DNA of 64,000 nt from Avena insularis. Lineage: Eukaryota > Streptophyta > Magnoliopsida > Poales > Poaceae. How positions within the stretch are numbered: position 1 is the stretch's first letter; every line of letters starts with the position of its first letter. The notes under the pieces were generated by a model. That model saw only the letters and a list, made by a program, of their open reading frames with translations. It was not told the origin of the DNA and ran no database searches. Made by a program: the position numbers and the translations under genes. The stretch covers positions 378,621,331 to 378,685,330 of the forward strand of contig CM042688.1 of assembly GCA_023614405.1 (NCBI GenBank). Reading direction: 5' to 3'. Of this stretch, positions 34,249 through 45,498 are shown piece after piece.

Positions 34249-34735
34249 TGACAAGGGTTTAACTCATCAATGCCCATTGTTATGGACTTGGGTTTTGGAG
34301 AAGGAGGGAGCGCTGGAGACATCTATTGGCTAGCAAACAAGCACACGGGGACTCGAAGATTTACCTAGGTTCAGGCCTCGTAGAGGTCCCTACTCCTGCT
34401 TGTCTGCTCGTGGAATTATCAAAGGAATCGAGGATTACAATGGTGCACAGATGCAATCTGGCTAGGGCTATGGAAACTAGGGTTGTGTGTGTCCTCCTCG
34501 CCGCCCCCTCCTAGCCTTTATATAGATAGGCTAGGTCTCAGGTAGTAGGTCGAGTCGGTTACAAGTTAGGGTTTTCCCTTTGAACTTTCTATCTTTAGCT
34601 TCTTCTTGTTCTTCAAGCAATCGAGAGTCCGTAGGTTACTTGAGTTCCTCATTTGGGACTTGGCGACACCATGGGCCTCTACGTATTCAGGCCGTATATA
34701 CCAAGCTCGAGTACCTGTAGGTTATACCCATGTTA
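34249..34735 (-). repeat. 3' LTR of the Tat element (left side)
   Basis: It pairs with 46766-47253. On the minus strand it should begin TGACATGGG, but reads TAACATGGG, a G-to-A change at the terminal dinucleotide. Directly inward lies the G-rich tract CACTCGGGGGCTAC (34736-34749, minus strand), a likely polypurine tract. Confidence 0.9.
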
Positions 34736-36061
34736 GTAGCCCCCGAGTGTCCAGTGGAATCGCAGATTCGACTAGAGACTTTATGAAGCCTTTCGAGTGT
34801 ATGACTGAGTATATTTTTCGACTGCTTTGTTTGTTTCATAGGGATTGTTGATGCGCGTGCCTGATTTAACCGATGTATTGGAATCAGTTAACTACCTTAG
34901 GGTAAAACAACGCCATCTACTCGAACTCGAGTCCCCGGACTCGAATTCGGAAAAGTTCTGGTGTAATTCGACTCAAGCCACGGAGGTCTTACAGGAGTCG
35001 AATTCCAGTATATAGGTGCGAGCACTCGACGTGTTCGTCAAGGAATGTTCATCATACCTATTGGCATGGATATATTTTTGGTAGTGCGCAGCAAATGCGT
35101 TGTCAGGCCTTATTCTGGTCTTTTCTTCAGGCTGTAAGCGTGGCATCTGAATTTTGTCATCATGGAGACGATTCGGGTGACCCAGGAGACGCAGTCTCTT
35201 TGTAGGGAAAAGCTATGAGGCGGTGTCGCCATAAGTTTCGAGTGTGGATGTTATCAACACATAGTACGGTGTACAAATAATCATAGGGTGCGCGACCAGC
35301 GCTCCCTATGGGAGTAGCCCCCGAGTGCCTGGTTGAGTCGAAGACCTAGGCAGGGACTAAAGAACTTTTGCGACTGCTGTCATCTTTTGTTTGCTTGTTT
35401 CAGTCGAATTTGCTTCCGGTGCTCCCTATGGGAGTAACCCATGTCCATAGTCGAACCGTGTTTCGAGTGATTGGGTTTGCTTTGATTGTGCATGTTCCTA
35501 AAAAGAAGAAGAAAAAATCGTAGTGTGCACGACCAGCGCTCCCTATGGGAGTAGCCCCCGAGTGCTTGGTGGAGTCGAAGACTCGAGCAAGGACTAAAGT
35601 AGTTGAAGTCTTCTGCTACGTAGTTTTTGATGACGTCAGTGCTGACGATTCCATGACCTCAGTTTCCTGCGTGAGCGAGTTTGATGGGACGTGACGAGCG
35701 GTGGTCCCATTTCCTAACTCTGATTTGATCGGGCATGCGTAATCTTTATTTTAACTGCACCTCCTCGATTTCCCCGCGTAATGGGAGTAGTGGGGGACGG
35801 TTCGCATTTCAGGTCCACCACGTGTCGAGCTTGATGAACGCCACGCGTCTGATAGGGTTTTTCTGAGCCGTTGGATTGCATCTTCCAGGGGGGTTAAGTA
35901 GCGATGCGGCAACGGTAAATTTCACATCTACTTCTTTTTTGCCTTTGCCTTCATCACCATTGCCACTGCTCCTCTGCTTCCTTGTTCTCCTTTCTTTCGT
36001 GGCACTGGACCAGCTCCGCGTATTTCCTAGCTACTTCCTTCGGTCGCATCACCGCCACGGA
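34736..36061. other. Tat element 3' untranslated region with direct repeats
   Basis: Noncoding 1.3 kb between the 3' LTR and the antisense gene. An ~83-bp direct repeat, 35281-35363 and 35518-35600, is offset by 237 bp and shares GACCAGCGCTCCCTATGGGA. A partial third copy lies at about 35418-35440. AGTAGCCCCCGAGTG-type motifs recur. The promoter and leader of the antisense gene presumably lie near 35750-36061, but I see no decisive TATA box. Confidence 0.6.
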
Positions 36062-38878
36062 ATGGGGAAGAAAAAGGGAGGTGCCGCGGCCGATTCCGTT
36101 GTTGTCGCGGCTGCGACGAAGAAGAAAGGCGGCTCCGCCGCTGCGGGCACCCACACCGCCGCCGGCGGCAAGAAGAAAGGCGCGGGCACTCGCGTCACAA
36201 ATGGCGCGTGGCGTCCATCTGTGATCAAGTCCTCGGAGCTTCGTCTTCTTCGCCAAGACGGAGTTTTGTCATCTGCCGTCGCTGACGCGCGTGTCCCCAG
36301 TGGCGAGGTAATCCCCTCTCCTCCTGCCGGTTTTCGGGTGATGTTCCTAGCGTTCATCATTCGCGGCCTCTCATTGCCCCTACATCCTCTCTTCATGGGC
36401 CTTCTTTGTTTTAACGGTCTCCAGCTCCATCAGTTGTCCCCCAATTCCATCATCCATGTAGCTTGCTACATTACCCTTTGCGAGTGCTGGCTCGAAATCG
36501 AGCCGCACTTCGGCCTCTTCAAGCGCCTCTTCAAATTGAAGTGCCAATCGGCGTCTGGCTCCGTAGTCTACGATGTAGGCGGCTGCGGCATCCATGTCGA
36601 TCCATCCGCCACATACTTTGACATCAAGCTGATGATGTCCGTCGAAGGGTGGAGGGACAAGTGGTTCTATGTCCGTGACCAGAAGGACGACGGAGACCAC
36701 TACGGACTCGCTCCCTTCGACCCCGCGATGTTGTGCAGGAGGAGGCACTCCTGGAAGAACGTTATTATGCCTGGCGAGTCCGCGGAGACAGAGGTGCTAT
36801 ATGCGCGTGTCTGCGACCTCGAGAGTCGCATGGGCAAGGAGGAGGGAGGCTGCGCCCTGATTCGTACATGGCTTCGTTGTCGCGTCCAGCCCCTGCAGGC
36901 CAGATTCCACCCCATGTTCTAGTGGGCTGGGGCAGACGATGTCACTCACGTGTCTGCCAATGGCATGTCCGCGAGTGAGGTAGATAAAAGGGTTCGACTG
37001 GTCACCAAGTACACCCTCAAGGATGTGCTCCCCAGTGAGCCAGTCGTTCCTCCGTTTGATGCTTCTAACCCTCCTCCTGAGGTACCGTTGCGCTATGTAG
37101 TAGCTTTGTTTGTCAAATTCGTCTTTGTTGTTGCTTGACTTTGTGTTAAATTTATTTTATGTATGCAGGATTGGGCGGTATCACCCTGTATGCCCCCTCT
37201 TCCCGAGGGGGTTATTACTCGTGAAGCTTTGGAAGAGGACGAGTCGGAGTCGACCGTCCCATATGATGTGGAGGAGGAAGCCCCCGAGTCGAGTAGTCCG
37301 GATACTCGCAAGTGTTCGTGCAGCAAAGATTCGGATGCGTCGTCTCCTTCGACTCCAGAAGGTGCAGGCGTTGGTGCGGAGTCGCCAATCCCTACCGTTC
37401 CTGTGAGTTCTATGGCTGCCGAAAGAATCATCGTCAGAGTCGGGAATCAAACCTTTGACTTTGATAAGTTTGATTGGTAAGTATTCGAGTCTTCATTTGT
37501 GGTTCTTCTTTGGGAGTTGCCTTTTCTTGATGCTAGTTTGGTCTTGCAGTCAGCAGGCGTTGTCATCTTCTAGCGACGTCCAATTTTTGAAAGAAACTGG
37601 AGTCACGACCTCCAGGGCCAAGAAAGAAGTTGAGAGTGCTCCTTCTCCTGCATTGGCGGCCCACTCCGGGCATAACTCATCAAGCTCTCCACACGATGGG
37701 GAGCATCGGATGGTTGCTCGGATGATTGCTCATCAACAACTTCGGAGTCATTGGAGGATCATGTAAGTGTAGTATTTCTGTCTTCTGATGTTGTAGTCGA
37801 TTTTTATCTATGTCATCTGTTGATCCGTTGCTATTTTTCTTTTTCGGTAGCTCCTTGTGAAGGAAGCTGCTCACCTGGCAGAGCAGGTGCTTGCGATGGG
37901 TCGCCACATGCAATGTTGGATACGCGCTATCGCATGGTGGAAAGTAAGTGCATGTTACTGCTTCTTCTGCATCGTTGTTATGTAGTCGACTGATAGTCTA
38001 TCTTTTTGTTTTGTTTTGCAGCTGAACATAATGCCCTTCTTCGCGACACCGCCACCATGGAGAAGACGCTCGCCGCGGCTGTGAAGAGTCGCGATGAGGC
38101 AATCGCGGCGCGTGACGAGGCGCAAAAGCGCGAAGAGGGTCTGCGTGCCTCCGTTGCATCTAGGGAGAAGATGTTCGAAGAACAGCTTTCTTCGATTCCC
38201 AAGGCTCTCTCAGGTATTTTGTTGGTCTGCATTGTGACTAACTGCCTATTTTTTGATTGCCTTTGATGCTGCTATTTCCTGCTGATGTCGTCCCAATACT
38301 TGATTCTTGTGTAGATGTCACTAGTCTGAGATTTGATGCAGAGGCGCTTCGTCATGATGACGCATTGGCAGGTGCTGTCTCGGCAGTCAAAGACCGGAGC
38401 GCTGCTGTGCAGGGTATGCTCGCCTAGGCTAAAGGCGTGCTCAACCGTCTTCGGGAGGAGATGACACCCAAGGCTGAGTTGATTGAAAATATTTATGAGC
38501 TGGTGGAGTCACTTGCCAGAGGCGTTCCTGCAGGCTTCAAGAACTCGCTCTGTTCGGCCGGTGCATCAATGTCACTTGCGATGGTGCAAGCCCACGGAGT
38601 CAAAGTTGATCCTGCAGCAGTCTCAAGGGCGATGCCCGTCAGCACGGACGGCCAGCAGGTAGTCTTTGCTCCTTTTTGCGACTGCTTGTGGCAAATATGG
38701 GACACAGCTGATCAACACCATTGCAAAGTACTCTGAGGAGCTGCAGTGAGCCAAGAAAGCTGCGAAGGCCGTGGCGTCAGGGGCCGGCGGAAAGTTAGTG
38801 GCATCTGATACTGCCATGGACTCGATGAGGCCCCCAAAGCCAAAGTCCAAGTCGAAGAAACCTGTTGCTCCTCAGTAG
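36062..38878 (+). pseudogene. Tat antisense gene 1 (putative gypsy-type 'Transposase_28' domain, coiled coil)
   Basis: Runs opposite to gag-pol. ATG 36062 begins MGKKKGGAAADSVV, a Lys/Ala-rich stretch. The segment at about 36290-36700 (FLAFIIRGLSLPLHPLFMGL, FNGLQLHQLSPNSIIH, CECWLEIEPHFGLFKRLF) matches the plant domain called putative gypsy-type transposon (Transposase_28). A TAG at 36920-36922 interrupts the frame, which continues to a donor at 37082. Exons at 37169-37476 (acidic linker), 37550-37762, about 37852-37948, 38022-38213 (Ala/Glu/Arg coiled coil) and 38315 onward join with GT/AG sites. The C-terminus ends at TAG 38876-38878 after one more in-frame stop and a frame change near 38660. 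Function is unknown; genes of this type are known downstream of pol in Tat elements. Confidence 0.68.
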
Positions 38879-39031
38879 CTTTGTAATAGTTAGATATCTT
38901 ATGTATTTTGTCGAAAACATGCCTTTTGGCGAGTGTATCTGCTGATACTTTTGCTAATCTTGAATGCACTCGAATCTTTTGTCTACGTATCGATTTGGTC
39001 TTCTTATTGCTTCTTGATTGGCTTGTGATAG

Positions 39032-39862
39032 GGCACATCAAGTGATCCTTTGAGGGAACCTCAGGATTCGCCACCCCATGATGACACTTTGGCACCACCA
39101 CGCTCAAGGGTGGATGAGCTGTCTCTGCTCTCGCGACTCCGTGATCGCGTGAAGCAGTTGGAGCGTGAATTGCCTGTACTCCGCGGTAATGCGGATGTAT
39201 GGAAATCGAAGGCGGAGAAGGCCGCCTGAGAACAATATCTGTTGGGGGAGGTGACGCAGCTGGGCGATCAATTTAAATGTTAGCTTTCTTACTCTTATCT
39301 TTTCCTTGTAGTCACTCTCAATGTTGCGCTGTCCTGATACTTCCATTGTTGCTTTTGTATAGTTGTCAGCGCACGCCATCCGCAGGATGAGAGGGATCAA
39401 ATTGCCATTCGCATGAATGACCTAACCCAGGAGCAACTTCAGGCAAGTGGGTACTTCTGGGTATATCATGATCGTGCCATCGCGTTGGCGACCCTGCAGG
39501 ATCGTCGTGAGTGCTTCATTTTTTGAAGAAGTCGCAGTCATGTTTTAAGAATATTTACCGGACGATGTTCCCGTTGGATGCCGTTCCAACGAGCCTACTA
39601 GCCCTTCTTGCTAAGTTCCACGATCTGAGTGCGGTCCGCGAGTGTGTAAGACAGCAGTTGGTGGCTGGTGCCAAGGCCGGCTCTGTCGTTGGTGCGACTG
39701 CATAGGCCTGATGTAGACATTGCAGCAATTGCGGCTGGACCACCTGCGCCACCAGCGGGTTCTGCTTGGAATATGGTGTCACACTATCAGGTGGTGGAAC
39801 ATCCAGTAGAGAAGATCGTCGACTTCTTCGAGGAGCAAACCAATGTTCTCTTGTTGCAATAG
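39032..39862 (+). pseudogene. Tat antisense gene 2 or further exons (coiled-coil, partial)
   Basis: After an acceptor-like GTGATAG the frame reads a Glu/Arg-rich coiled coil (LLSRLRDRVKQLERELPVL), interrupted by TGA. A possible intron follows at about 39277-39361. Further on come VVSARHPQDERDQIAIRMND, YRTMFPLDAVPTSLLALLAKF and DFFEEQTNVLLL, ending at TAG 39860-39862. These blocks resemble the C-terminal part of other antisense proteins in grass Tat elements, as I remember them. It may be a second, truncated gene, or a duplicate 3' end of gene 1. It is broken by at least two stops and a frame change. Confidence 0.5.
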
Positions 39863-40308
39863 TAGTTTAGTTTGTATCATGCACATAATTATACCAATGT
39901 TGTAAAGTTCGTATGTATGTTGTGTATAATTGATTGCCGATGATGTATAAAAGAGCTTGTTAGCATGTATGTTTTGTGAGTTTGTTGCACTATGCGACTT
40001 CTTTTCGTTAGCCTGGCCATGAATTTATCTCAGTCCCTTGTCAACCTGTCAGGTGCGTTGCAACTGGGTTGATGTTTGTCAAGGGTTTCGATTAGTGTGC
40101 TAGCTACTCAGGATGTCGCGTTTTAGTTCGTAGAACAGATGTGTATAGGGTGGCGCAGCCCCCGAGTGGATAAGTTGCAAAAAATAAAGGAAAACACAGA
40201 GTTTGGGGGCACTTAGCTTTATTTATTCGCGGGATAGTACGAAGTACAATGTGTGGCTAGGTAGCCTTGGCTGGGTAGCCTTATTTGCAATGTAAAAGTA
40301 AAATACGA
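39863..40308. other. Convergent 3' ends of antisense genes and gag-pol
   Basis: A short noncoding stretch between the end of the + strand antisense frames and the stop of the minus strand polyprotein. GCAGCCCCCGAGTGG near 40156 repeats the motif seen in the 3' untranslated region. No other feature is seen. Confidence 0.45.
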
Positions 40309-41560
40309 CTAAGGGTAGAAGCGTCGCAGCTACGTGACATTCCAGGGGTTGGAGTAAGCGACTCCTATCTCTAAATCTTGAAGGCGATAGGCGCCACCTG
40401 GGATTACTTCTGTAATCACGTATGGTCCCTCCCAGGGGGACTCGAGATTGAGATACCCTTGCTGCTTCAGTCGCAGGACTAGATCGCCTTCGACGAAGGA
40501 TCTGGGGCATAGCCTCCTACTGTGGTAGTTGCGCAGGTTCTGCTAGTAGATCGTTGATCTTTCCACGGCGATTTACCTTGCCTCGTCTAGGAGGTCGACG
40601 GAGTCTTCGAGTGCAAGGGTTGACTCCTGCTTGCTGTAAGCGACCACACGTGGTGCTTTGTATCGTACTTCGGCGGGTAGCACCGCTTCAGCCCCGTGCA
40701 CCATGAAGAAGGGGGTGTATCATGTAGCACTGTTTGGAGTTGTGCGTAGGCTCCAGAGTACTAATTGTAGTTCGTCTGGCCAGCAACCTGTGGCCTGTTC
40801 GAGTGGCCGGAGGAGTCGCTTCTTGATGCCGCCGTAGACGAGCCCGTTCGCTTTTTCCACCTGACCGTTGGTCTGTGGATGTGCTACCGAGGTGTAGCTG
40901 ATGTTGATTCCTAGATTCTCGCAGAATTCTTGGAATTCTTTGGATGTGAAGTTCGTCCCATTGTCGGTGATGATGTTGTGCGGCACTCCGAAGCGGTAGA
41001 CGATGGACTCGTAGAACTTGACTATGTTGTGCCCTGATTGATTGGTCACTGGCATGGCCTCTATCCACTTGGTGAATTTGTCGACTGTGACCAGGAGGTA
41101 GACATAGCCTCCTCGTGAGGACTTGGGGAGTTTGCCGACCATGTCGAGTCCCCATTGCACGAAGGGCTAGGCCAATGGAATTGGCCAGAGCTCTGCGCTA
41201 GGTGTGTGCGGCTTGTCTGCGAATTGCGGGCACGCGTTGCATTTTTGGACGATGTCCTTGGCGTCACGCATGGTTGTAGGCCAGTAGAATCCAGGTCACA
41301 GAGCTTTGGCGACGAAGGCGCGACTGCCGGCGTGGTGCCTGCATGTCCCTTCATGGATGTCGAGGAGAACAGTTCTTTCATCGGCTGTGGAGACGCATCG
41401 TTGGAGTACTCCTGTGATGCTACGCTTGTATAGTTCGCCATTGATAACAGCGAATGCCTTGGATCGCCGCGCGATGTGTCGTGAATCAGTCAGATCATCC
41501 GGTAGCCTTTTGCTGAGAAGGTACGTAATGTACAGTTGGGTCCAGGACTGCTCGATCATC
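40309..41560 (-). pseudogene. Tat integrase (zinc finger, core and C-terminal region)
   Basis: Reading from 41560 down: the HHCC finger is visible as HEGTCRHH and CNACPQF. The core has the acidic triad in VDKFTKWIEA (first Asp), ITDNGTNF (second Asp) and HPQTNGQVEKANGLV (Glu). The C-terminal segment has a GPY-type stretch (ESPWEGPYVITEVIPGGAYR) and ends LRRFYP before TAG at 40309-40311 (minus strand). At least six stops fall in the same frame, including TGA directly after FVAKAL, TAG in the LA-PF linker just before WGLDMVG, and another after PNSAT. No chromodomain follows, as expected for Tat. Confidence 0.8.
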
Positions 41561-41689
41561 ATGACGCTCATTGGTCCTTCGAGTCCTGTGTCCAGCTCCA
41601 AATCGTCAAGTGCCATTGGCTCATTGGGCGGCGTAGCCCCCGAGTCTGTTGTTGCGCTTGTTTTCATCTCTGTGGCCCTTGGCTTTATG

Positions 41690-42317
41690 GAGCATTCGCA
41701 GATGCGCTCGAGAAATACCCCAGGTGGTATGTGGGCGCAGGTAGAGCCTATGTTGGCGAGTGCATCCGCCTCTTCGTTGCTTTCGCGACCTATGTGCCGC
41801 AGCTCGCAACCGTCGAATTCCCCTTCGAGTGTGTCGTAGAGGTCGCGGTAGGTGATCATGTTGTCGTTCAGTGCGTCGCACTCGTGCATTGTCTGGTTGA
41901 CGACCAGCTTGCAGTCGCCATATATTATGAGCCTTTTGGTGCCGCACGCTTTTGCCATCCTCATCCCGTGTAGCAGGGCCTCATATTCAGCTTAATTGTT
42001 GGAGGCGGTGAACTGCACTCGCAGAATATATTTCAGCTTGTCCCCTGGGGCGATGTCAGTATGACACCTGCACCATCTCCGTCCTTCCGCTTGGATCCGT
42101 CGAAGTGCATTGTCCAGAGGTAGGACATATCTGGTTTTTCGGGGAGATGGTTCTCCATCCAGTGCACGAGGAAGTCAGGGAGAACTTGCGACTTAATTGC
42201 GTCGCGTTTTTCATATGTGATGTCTTGTGGAGACAGTTCGATTCCCCAAAGTGCGACTCGTCCGGTGGCATCGGGATTGTTGAGGATGTTCCCAAGCGGG
42301 GCATCGTTGACTACCAC
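41690..42317 (-). pseudogene. Second RNase H (plant-type, aRNH) of the Tat element
   Basis: The N-terminal part reads WTMHFDGSKRKDGDGAGVIL, with the first catalytic Asp in FDGS. A frame change follows at SPQG. The next frame gives LKYILRVQF, then a stop where the family has Gln before AEYEALLHG, then RLIIYGDCKLVVNQ (Asp) and RHIGRESNEEADALANIG (the HxxRxxN-D end). This extra RNase H, in addition to the one next to RT, is diagnostic of the Tat group. It is thought to contribute RNA-strand removal during reverse transcription. This copy is inactive because of the frameshift and stop. Confidence 0.78.
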
Positions 42318-42347
42318 GATTGGGTGTTCTTGGAAGTAGTGGCGTAG

Positions 42348-42683
42348 TCACCGAGCCATCATGAAGACGACGTACGCCAGTTTCTGGTAGTGCGGGTACT
42401 GCTGCTTTGTTGGCGTGAGTACCTCGTTGAGGTAGTAGACTGGTCGCTGTACCCCGTGGACCTTGTTTTCTTCGGCTCGTTCGACTACGAGCACTGTGCT
42501 GACCACCTGGTTGGTGGCGGAGATGTATAGCAACAACGGTTCCCTTTCTCGTGGAGTCACCAGTACTGGCGAGGTGGATAGAAGGCGCTTGAGGTCTTCG
42601 AATGCTTCATGTACCTCATTGGTCCACTCGAACTTGTCAGCTTTACAGAGGAGTTGGTAGAAGGGCAGTGCCTTTTCACCCAT
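42348..42683 (-). pseudogene. Tat gypsy RNase H next to RT
   Basis: Follows RT in the same frame, after a TAG at 42729-42731. It shows FEWTNEVHEAFEDLKRLLS, LLLYISATNQVVSTVLV and VYYLNEVLTPTKQQYPHYQK, the standard gypsy RT-RNase H connection and RNase H blocks. The usual Asp of the LLLYxxA region is Ile-Ser-Ala here, consistent with the weakened first RNase H reported for elements that gained a second one. It ends at TGA 42348-42350, where related proteins continue with Arg-Lys-Leu. Confidence 0.7.
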
Positions 42684-42728
42684 CCGACTGATAAATCGGC
42701 TGAGGGCCGCGATTCGCCCAGCAAGTTG

Positions 42729-43739
42729 CTAGACGCCCCTTATATTTTTCGGCTTCTCCATGGCCAGTATGGCTTTTATTTTCTTCGGGTTCACCTCGAT
42801 CCCTCTCGCGGAGATGAGATACCCGAGTAGTTTCCCAGATGGTACAACAAAGGCGCACTTGTCCGGATTGAGCTTGATCCGGTAGCGATCGAGGTTGGCG
42901 AAGGTTTCGTGCAAATCATCGATTAATGAGGCTTCTTCTTTGGTCTTGATTACTATGTCGTCGACATAGACTTGAATGTTGCGACCGAGTTGGTTCTTGA
43001 GGCAAGCCTGCATGCATTGCTGGTAGGTAGCTCCTGCGTTCTTTAGCCCGAAGGGCATTGTGTTGTAGCAGAACACACCAAAAGGCGTTGTAAACGTTGT
43101 TTTCTCTTGATCTTCCTCCTTCATTCGAATCTGGTTTTAGCCTGAGTAGGCATCGAGGAAGTAGAGGCACTCGCATCTCGCGGTGGAGTCGATGATCTGG
43201 TCGATTCACGGTAGCAGGAAGTGGTCCTTCGGACAATGCTTATTCAAAGAAGTGAAGTCCACGCACATCCGCAGGATGTCCTTGTCTTTTTTTGGCACTA
43301 GCGCCGTGTTGGTGAGCCAAGTGCTTTCTTTGATCTCGCGTATGAATTTGGTGTCGAGGAGTCAGTTGATCTCCATTCCGACTGCCTTTGCTCTTGGCTC
43401 AGATAATCGCCGGATTGTTTGTTTGACTGGCATTGCGTCTGGGTTGACATTGAGTGCGTGCTCGGCGAATTCCCTAGGAACTCCTGGCATGTCTGCTGGA
43501 CACTAGGTGAAAATTTCCCAGTGCTCACGGAGGAATTCGACAAGCGCGAGTTCCTATGCGGGACTCAAGTTGTTGGCGATGAGGGTCGTCTTGGCGGGAT
43601 CCGATGGGTGGACCTGGACTTCCTTTGTGTGTACCCATGAGTCGAAAGATAGATCGGGCGAACTTGGTCGGCTCAGGGGAGGCAGACTGTTGTATGTCGA
43701 CTCCTTTAGTCTCGCCAATTCTTCCTGCATGCCAAAGGA
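42729..43739 (-). pseudogene. Tat reverse transcriptase
   Basis: The frame continues from protease past several stops. Fingers/palm blocks KKDKDILRMCVDFTSLNKHC, IDQIIDSTARCECLYFLDAY, TPFGVFCYNTMPFGLKNAGATY and the YVDDIVIK catalytic box are all seen, followed by HLxxTFANLDRYRIKLNPDKC-type and KLLGYLISARGIEVNP blocks. In-frame stops upstream include TAG after SPA, TAG in IFT-CPAD, TGA in EIN-LLD, TGA after HFLLP and TAA in YSG-NQI. Each is one transition away from the residue usual at that place. The catalytic Asp residues themselves are kept. Confidence 0.82.
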
Positions 43740-45416
43740 CTAGGAGATTCTATTGAATTCCCTGTCGCAACTATCGGATCTCTCGAACCTCACGTTGATT
43801 GTGATGACGCCATTAGGGCCTGGCATCTTCATCTGCAGATAGGCGTAGTGTGGCACTGCCATGAATCTAGCAAACGCGACACGTCCGAGGATGCAGTGGT
43901 ACTGTGAGGGCCAGTCGACGACCTCAAAGTTGATGCGCTCGCGCCGAAAGTTTTTCGGCGTGCCGAAGATGACGTCGAGGTTGATTTTGCCAAGGGGATA
44001 CACGCCCTTGCCTGGGGCGATGCCGTGGAATGTTGTGTTTGAGGCCTCTAAGCAAGTTAGAGGGATCCTCATTGCTCGCAAGGTATTCGCGAATATAAGG
44101 TTGATGCCGCTTCCACCGTCCATGAAGATGCGGCTCATGTCGAAACCTCCAATTTGCGCCTCAAGTACGAGGGGACAATGGCCCGACCGAGGTACTTGGG
44201 GCGGATGATCGCGCTTGTCGAAGGTGATACAGGACTCGCTTCCGCTGAGGTACCCAGTGGTAGATGGTGGCGTGTTTGTGGCCAAGTTGACTTGGCGAGT
44301 GATGGCCTTCTGCACCCTATTCGAGGGGCGTCCCTTTTGGATCATCATGGTACCCATGGCTCGTGGGTATGGTTTGCCTCCCTGGTGCTGGTCTGGCGCA
44401 GCTGCATTTGGGGGTAGTCCAGGTGGTGGTGGTGGAGCGCCATGTGCCACGGCGCCTGGAGCGGCTCCATAGCCCCTTTCGACTGCGTTGCGATTCATAC
44501 AAACCAGTCCCTCATGTAGCTTGAGGAACTCGCGGCAGTCCTTGAGGAGGTGGCTGGACTTCTTCTTTCCATCATGCTTGTCTATGTAGAAGTGCACGAT
44601 GCATGGCCCGGACAGCTTGTCTTCAATGGATGTTGCGGGTGCCTCATCGCGACTGCGGCGCTGCCACACTTGCGTGGTCTTTCCGGAGTCGCGGTATCCA
44701 CCGCTGCGGTAGCCACTGTTGCGGTTGTTGTCGCCTCTGTCGGCGTAGCCGGCTGCGACCATGTTGACGTCGTCGCGGTCATCGTAGATGCGCATGCGGC
44801 ATTTGCTTCGGCGGTCACGTCTGCGTTCGAGTTCTGCCTCGTCGTCAGAGTGAACGCGATTCTTCACCGAATCCTCTCCATCTGCCCAGCGGTTCGTGAT
44901 CTCCATCAGGTGGTCGATGGTTTTGGGCTTCGAGCGGCCCAGCTCCTCCCTAAGCTCTATGCGGCGTACGCCGCTGTTCAATACGTCAATCGCGGGATCC
45001 TCCGAGATGTTCTCTGCGGAGTTCTTGATGATGGACCACCTCTGGATGTAGGAGCGTAGCGATTCGCCGAATCTTTGCTGGCAGCATCTCAGCTCTTCGA
45101 TTGATGCAGGCCATTTGTACGTGCCCTTGAAGTTGCGCACGAAGCTGTATACCAGCTCTTCCCCACTACAAATGGATCCGCGTGGGAGGTTGTTGAGCCA
45201 GGCTCGGGCGGCACCCTGCAGCTGTAGCTATAAGCATTGCATGGCCGTACTTCGACTTTCGTCGTGAAGCCTGGCAGATGAGATGTGGTCCTCCAACCAG
45301 ATCTTTGGGTCCTGTAGGCCGTCAAACTTCGGGTTCTCCGATGGGAGTTTAAACCCCTTGGGCATTCGCTTTTGCCTGATCGCCCTTCTGAAGCATCTGG
45401 GGCCACAGAGCTCCAC
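43740..45416 (-). pseudogene. Tat gag core, zinc-knuckle-like region and aspartic protease
   Basis: From 45416: KFDGLQDPKIWLEDHI, the start of the retrotransposon gag domain, then one stop (about 45225-45227) and a long open stretch of 466 codons to TAG 43740-43742. It includes RSYIQRWSIIKN (gag core), an acidic/Arg-rich linker, an atypical Cys/His group (C180, H183, H197, C202, counted from Met at 45140) and the protease with FMDGGSGINLIF, active-site Asp341. Gag forms the virus-like particle; the protease would process the polyprotein. The DGGS form of the protease motif is usual in this group. Compared with RT, this part is surprisingly free of stops. Confidence 0.8.
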
Positions 45417-45498
45417 GTCTTCGTCTTCTGAGTCAGTCGACCGAGCACGTCGCGCCCTTGATTTGCCAATCTTGCGCTGCGTGAGGTCGTCACGCGCA

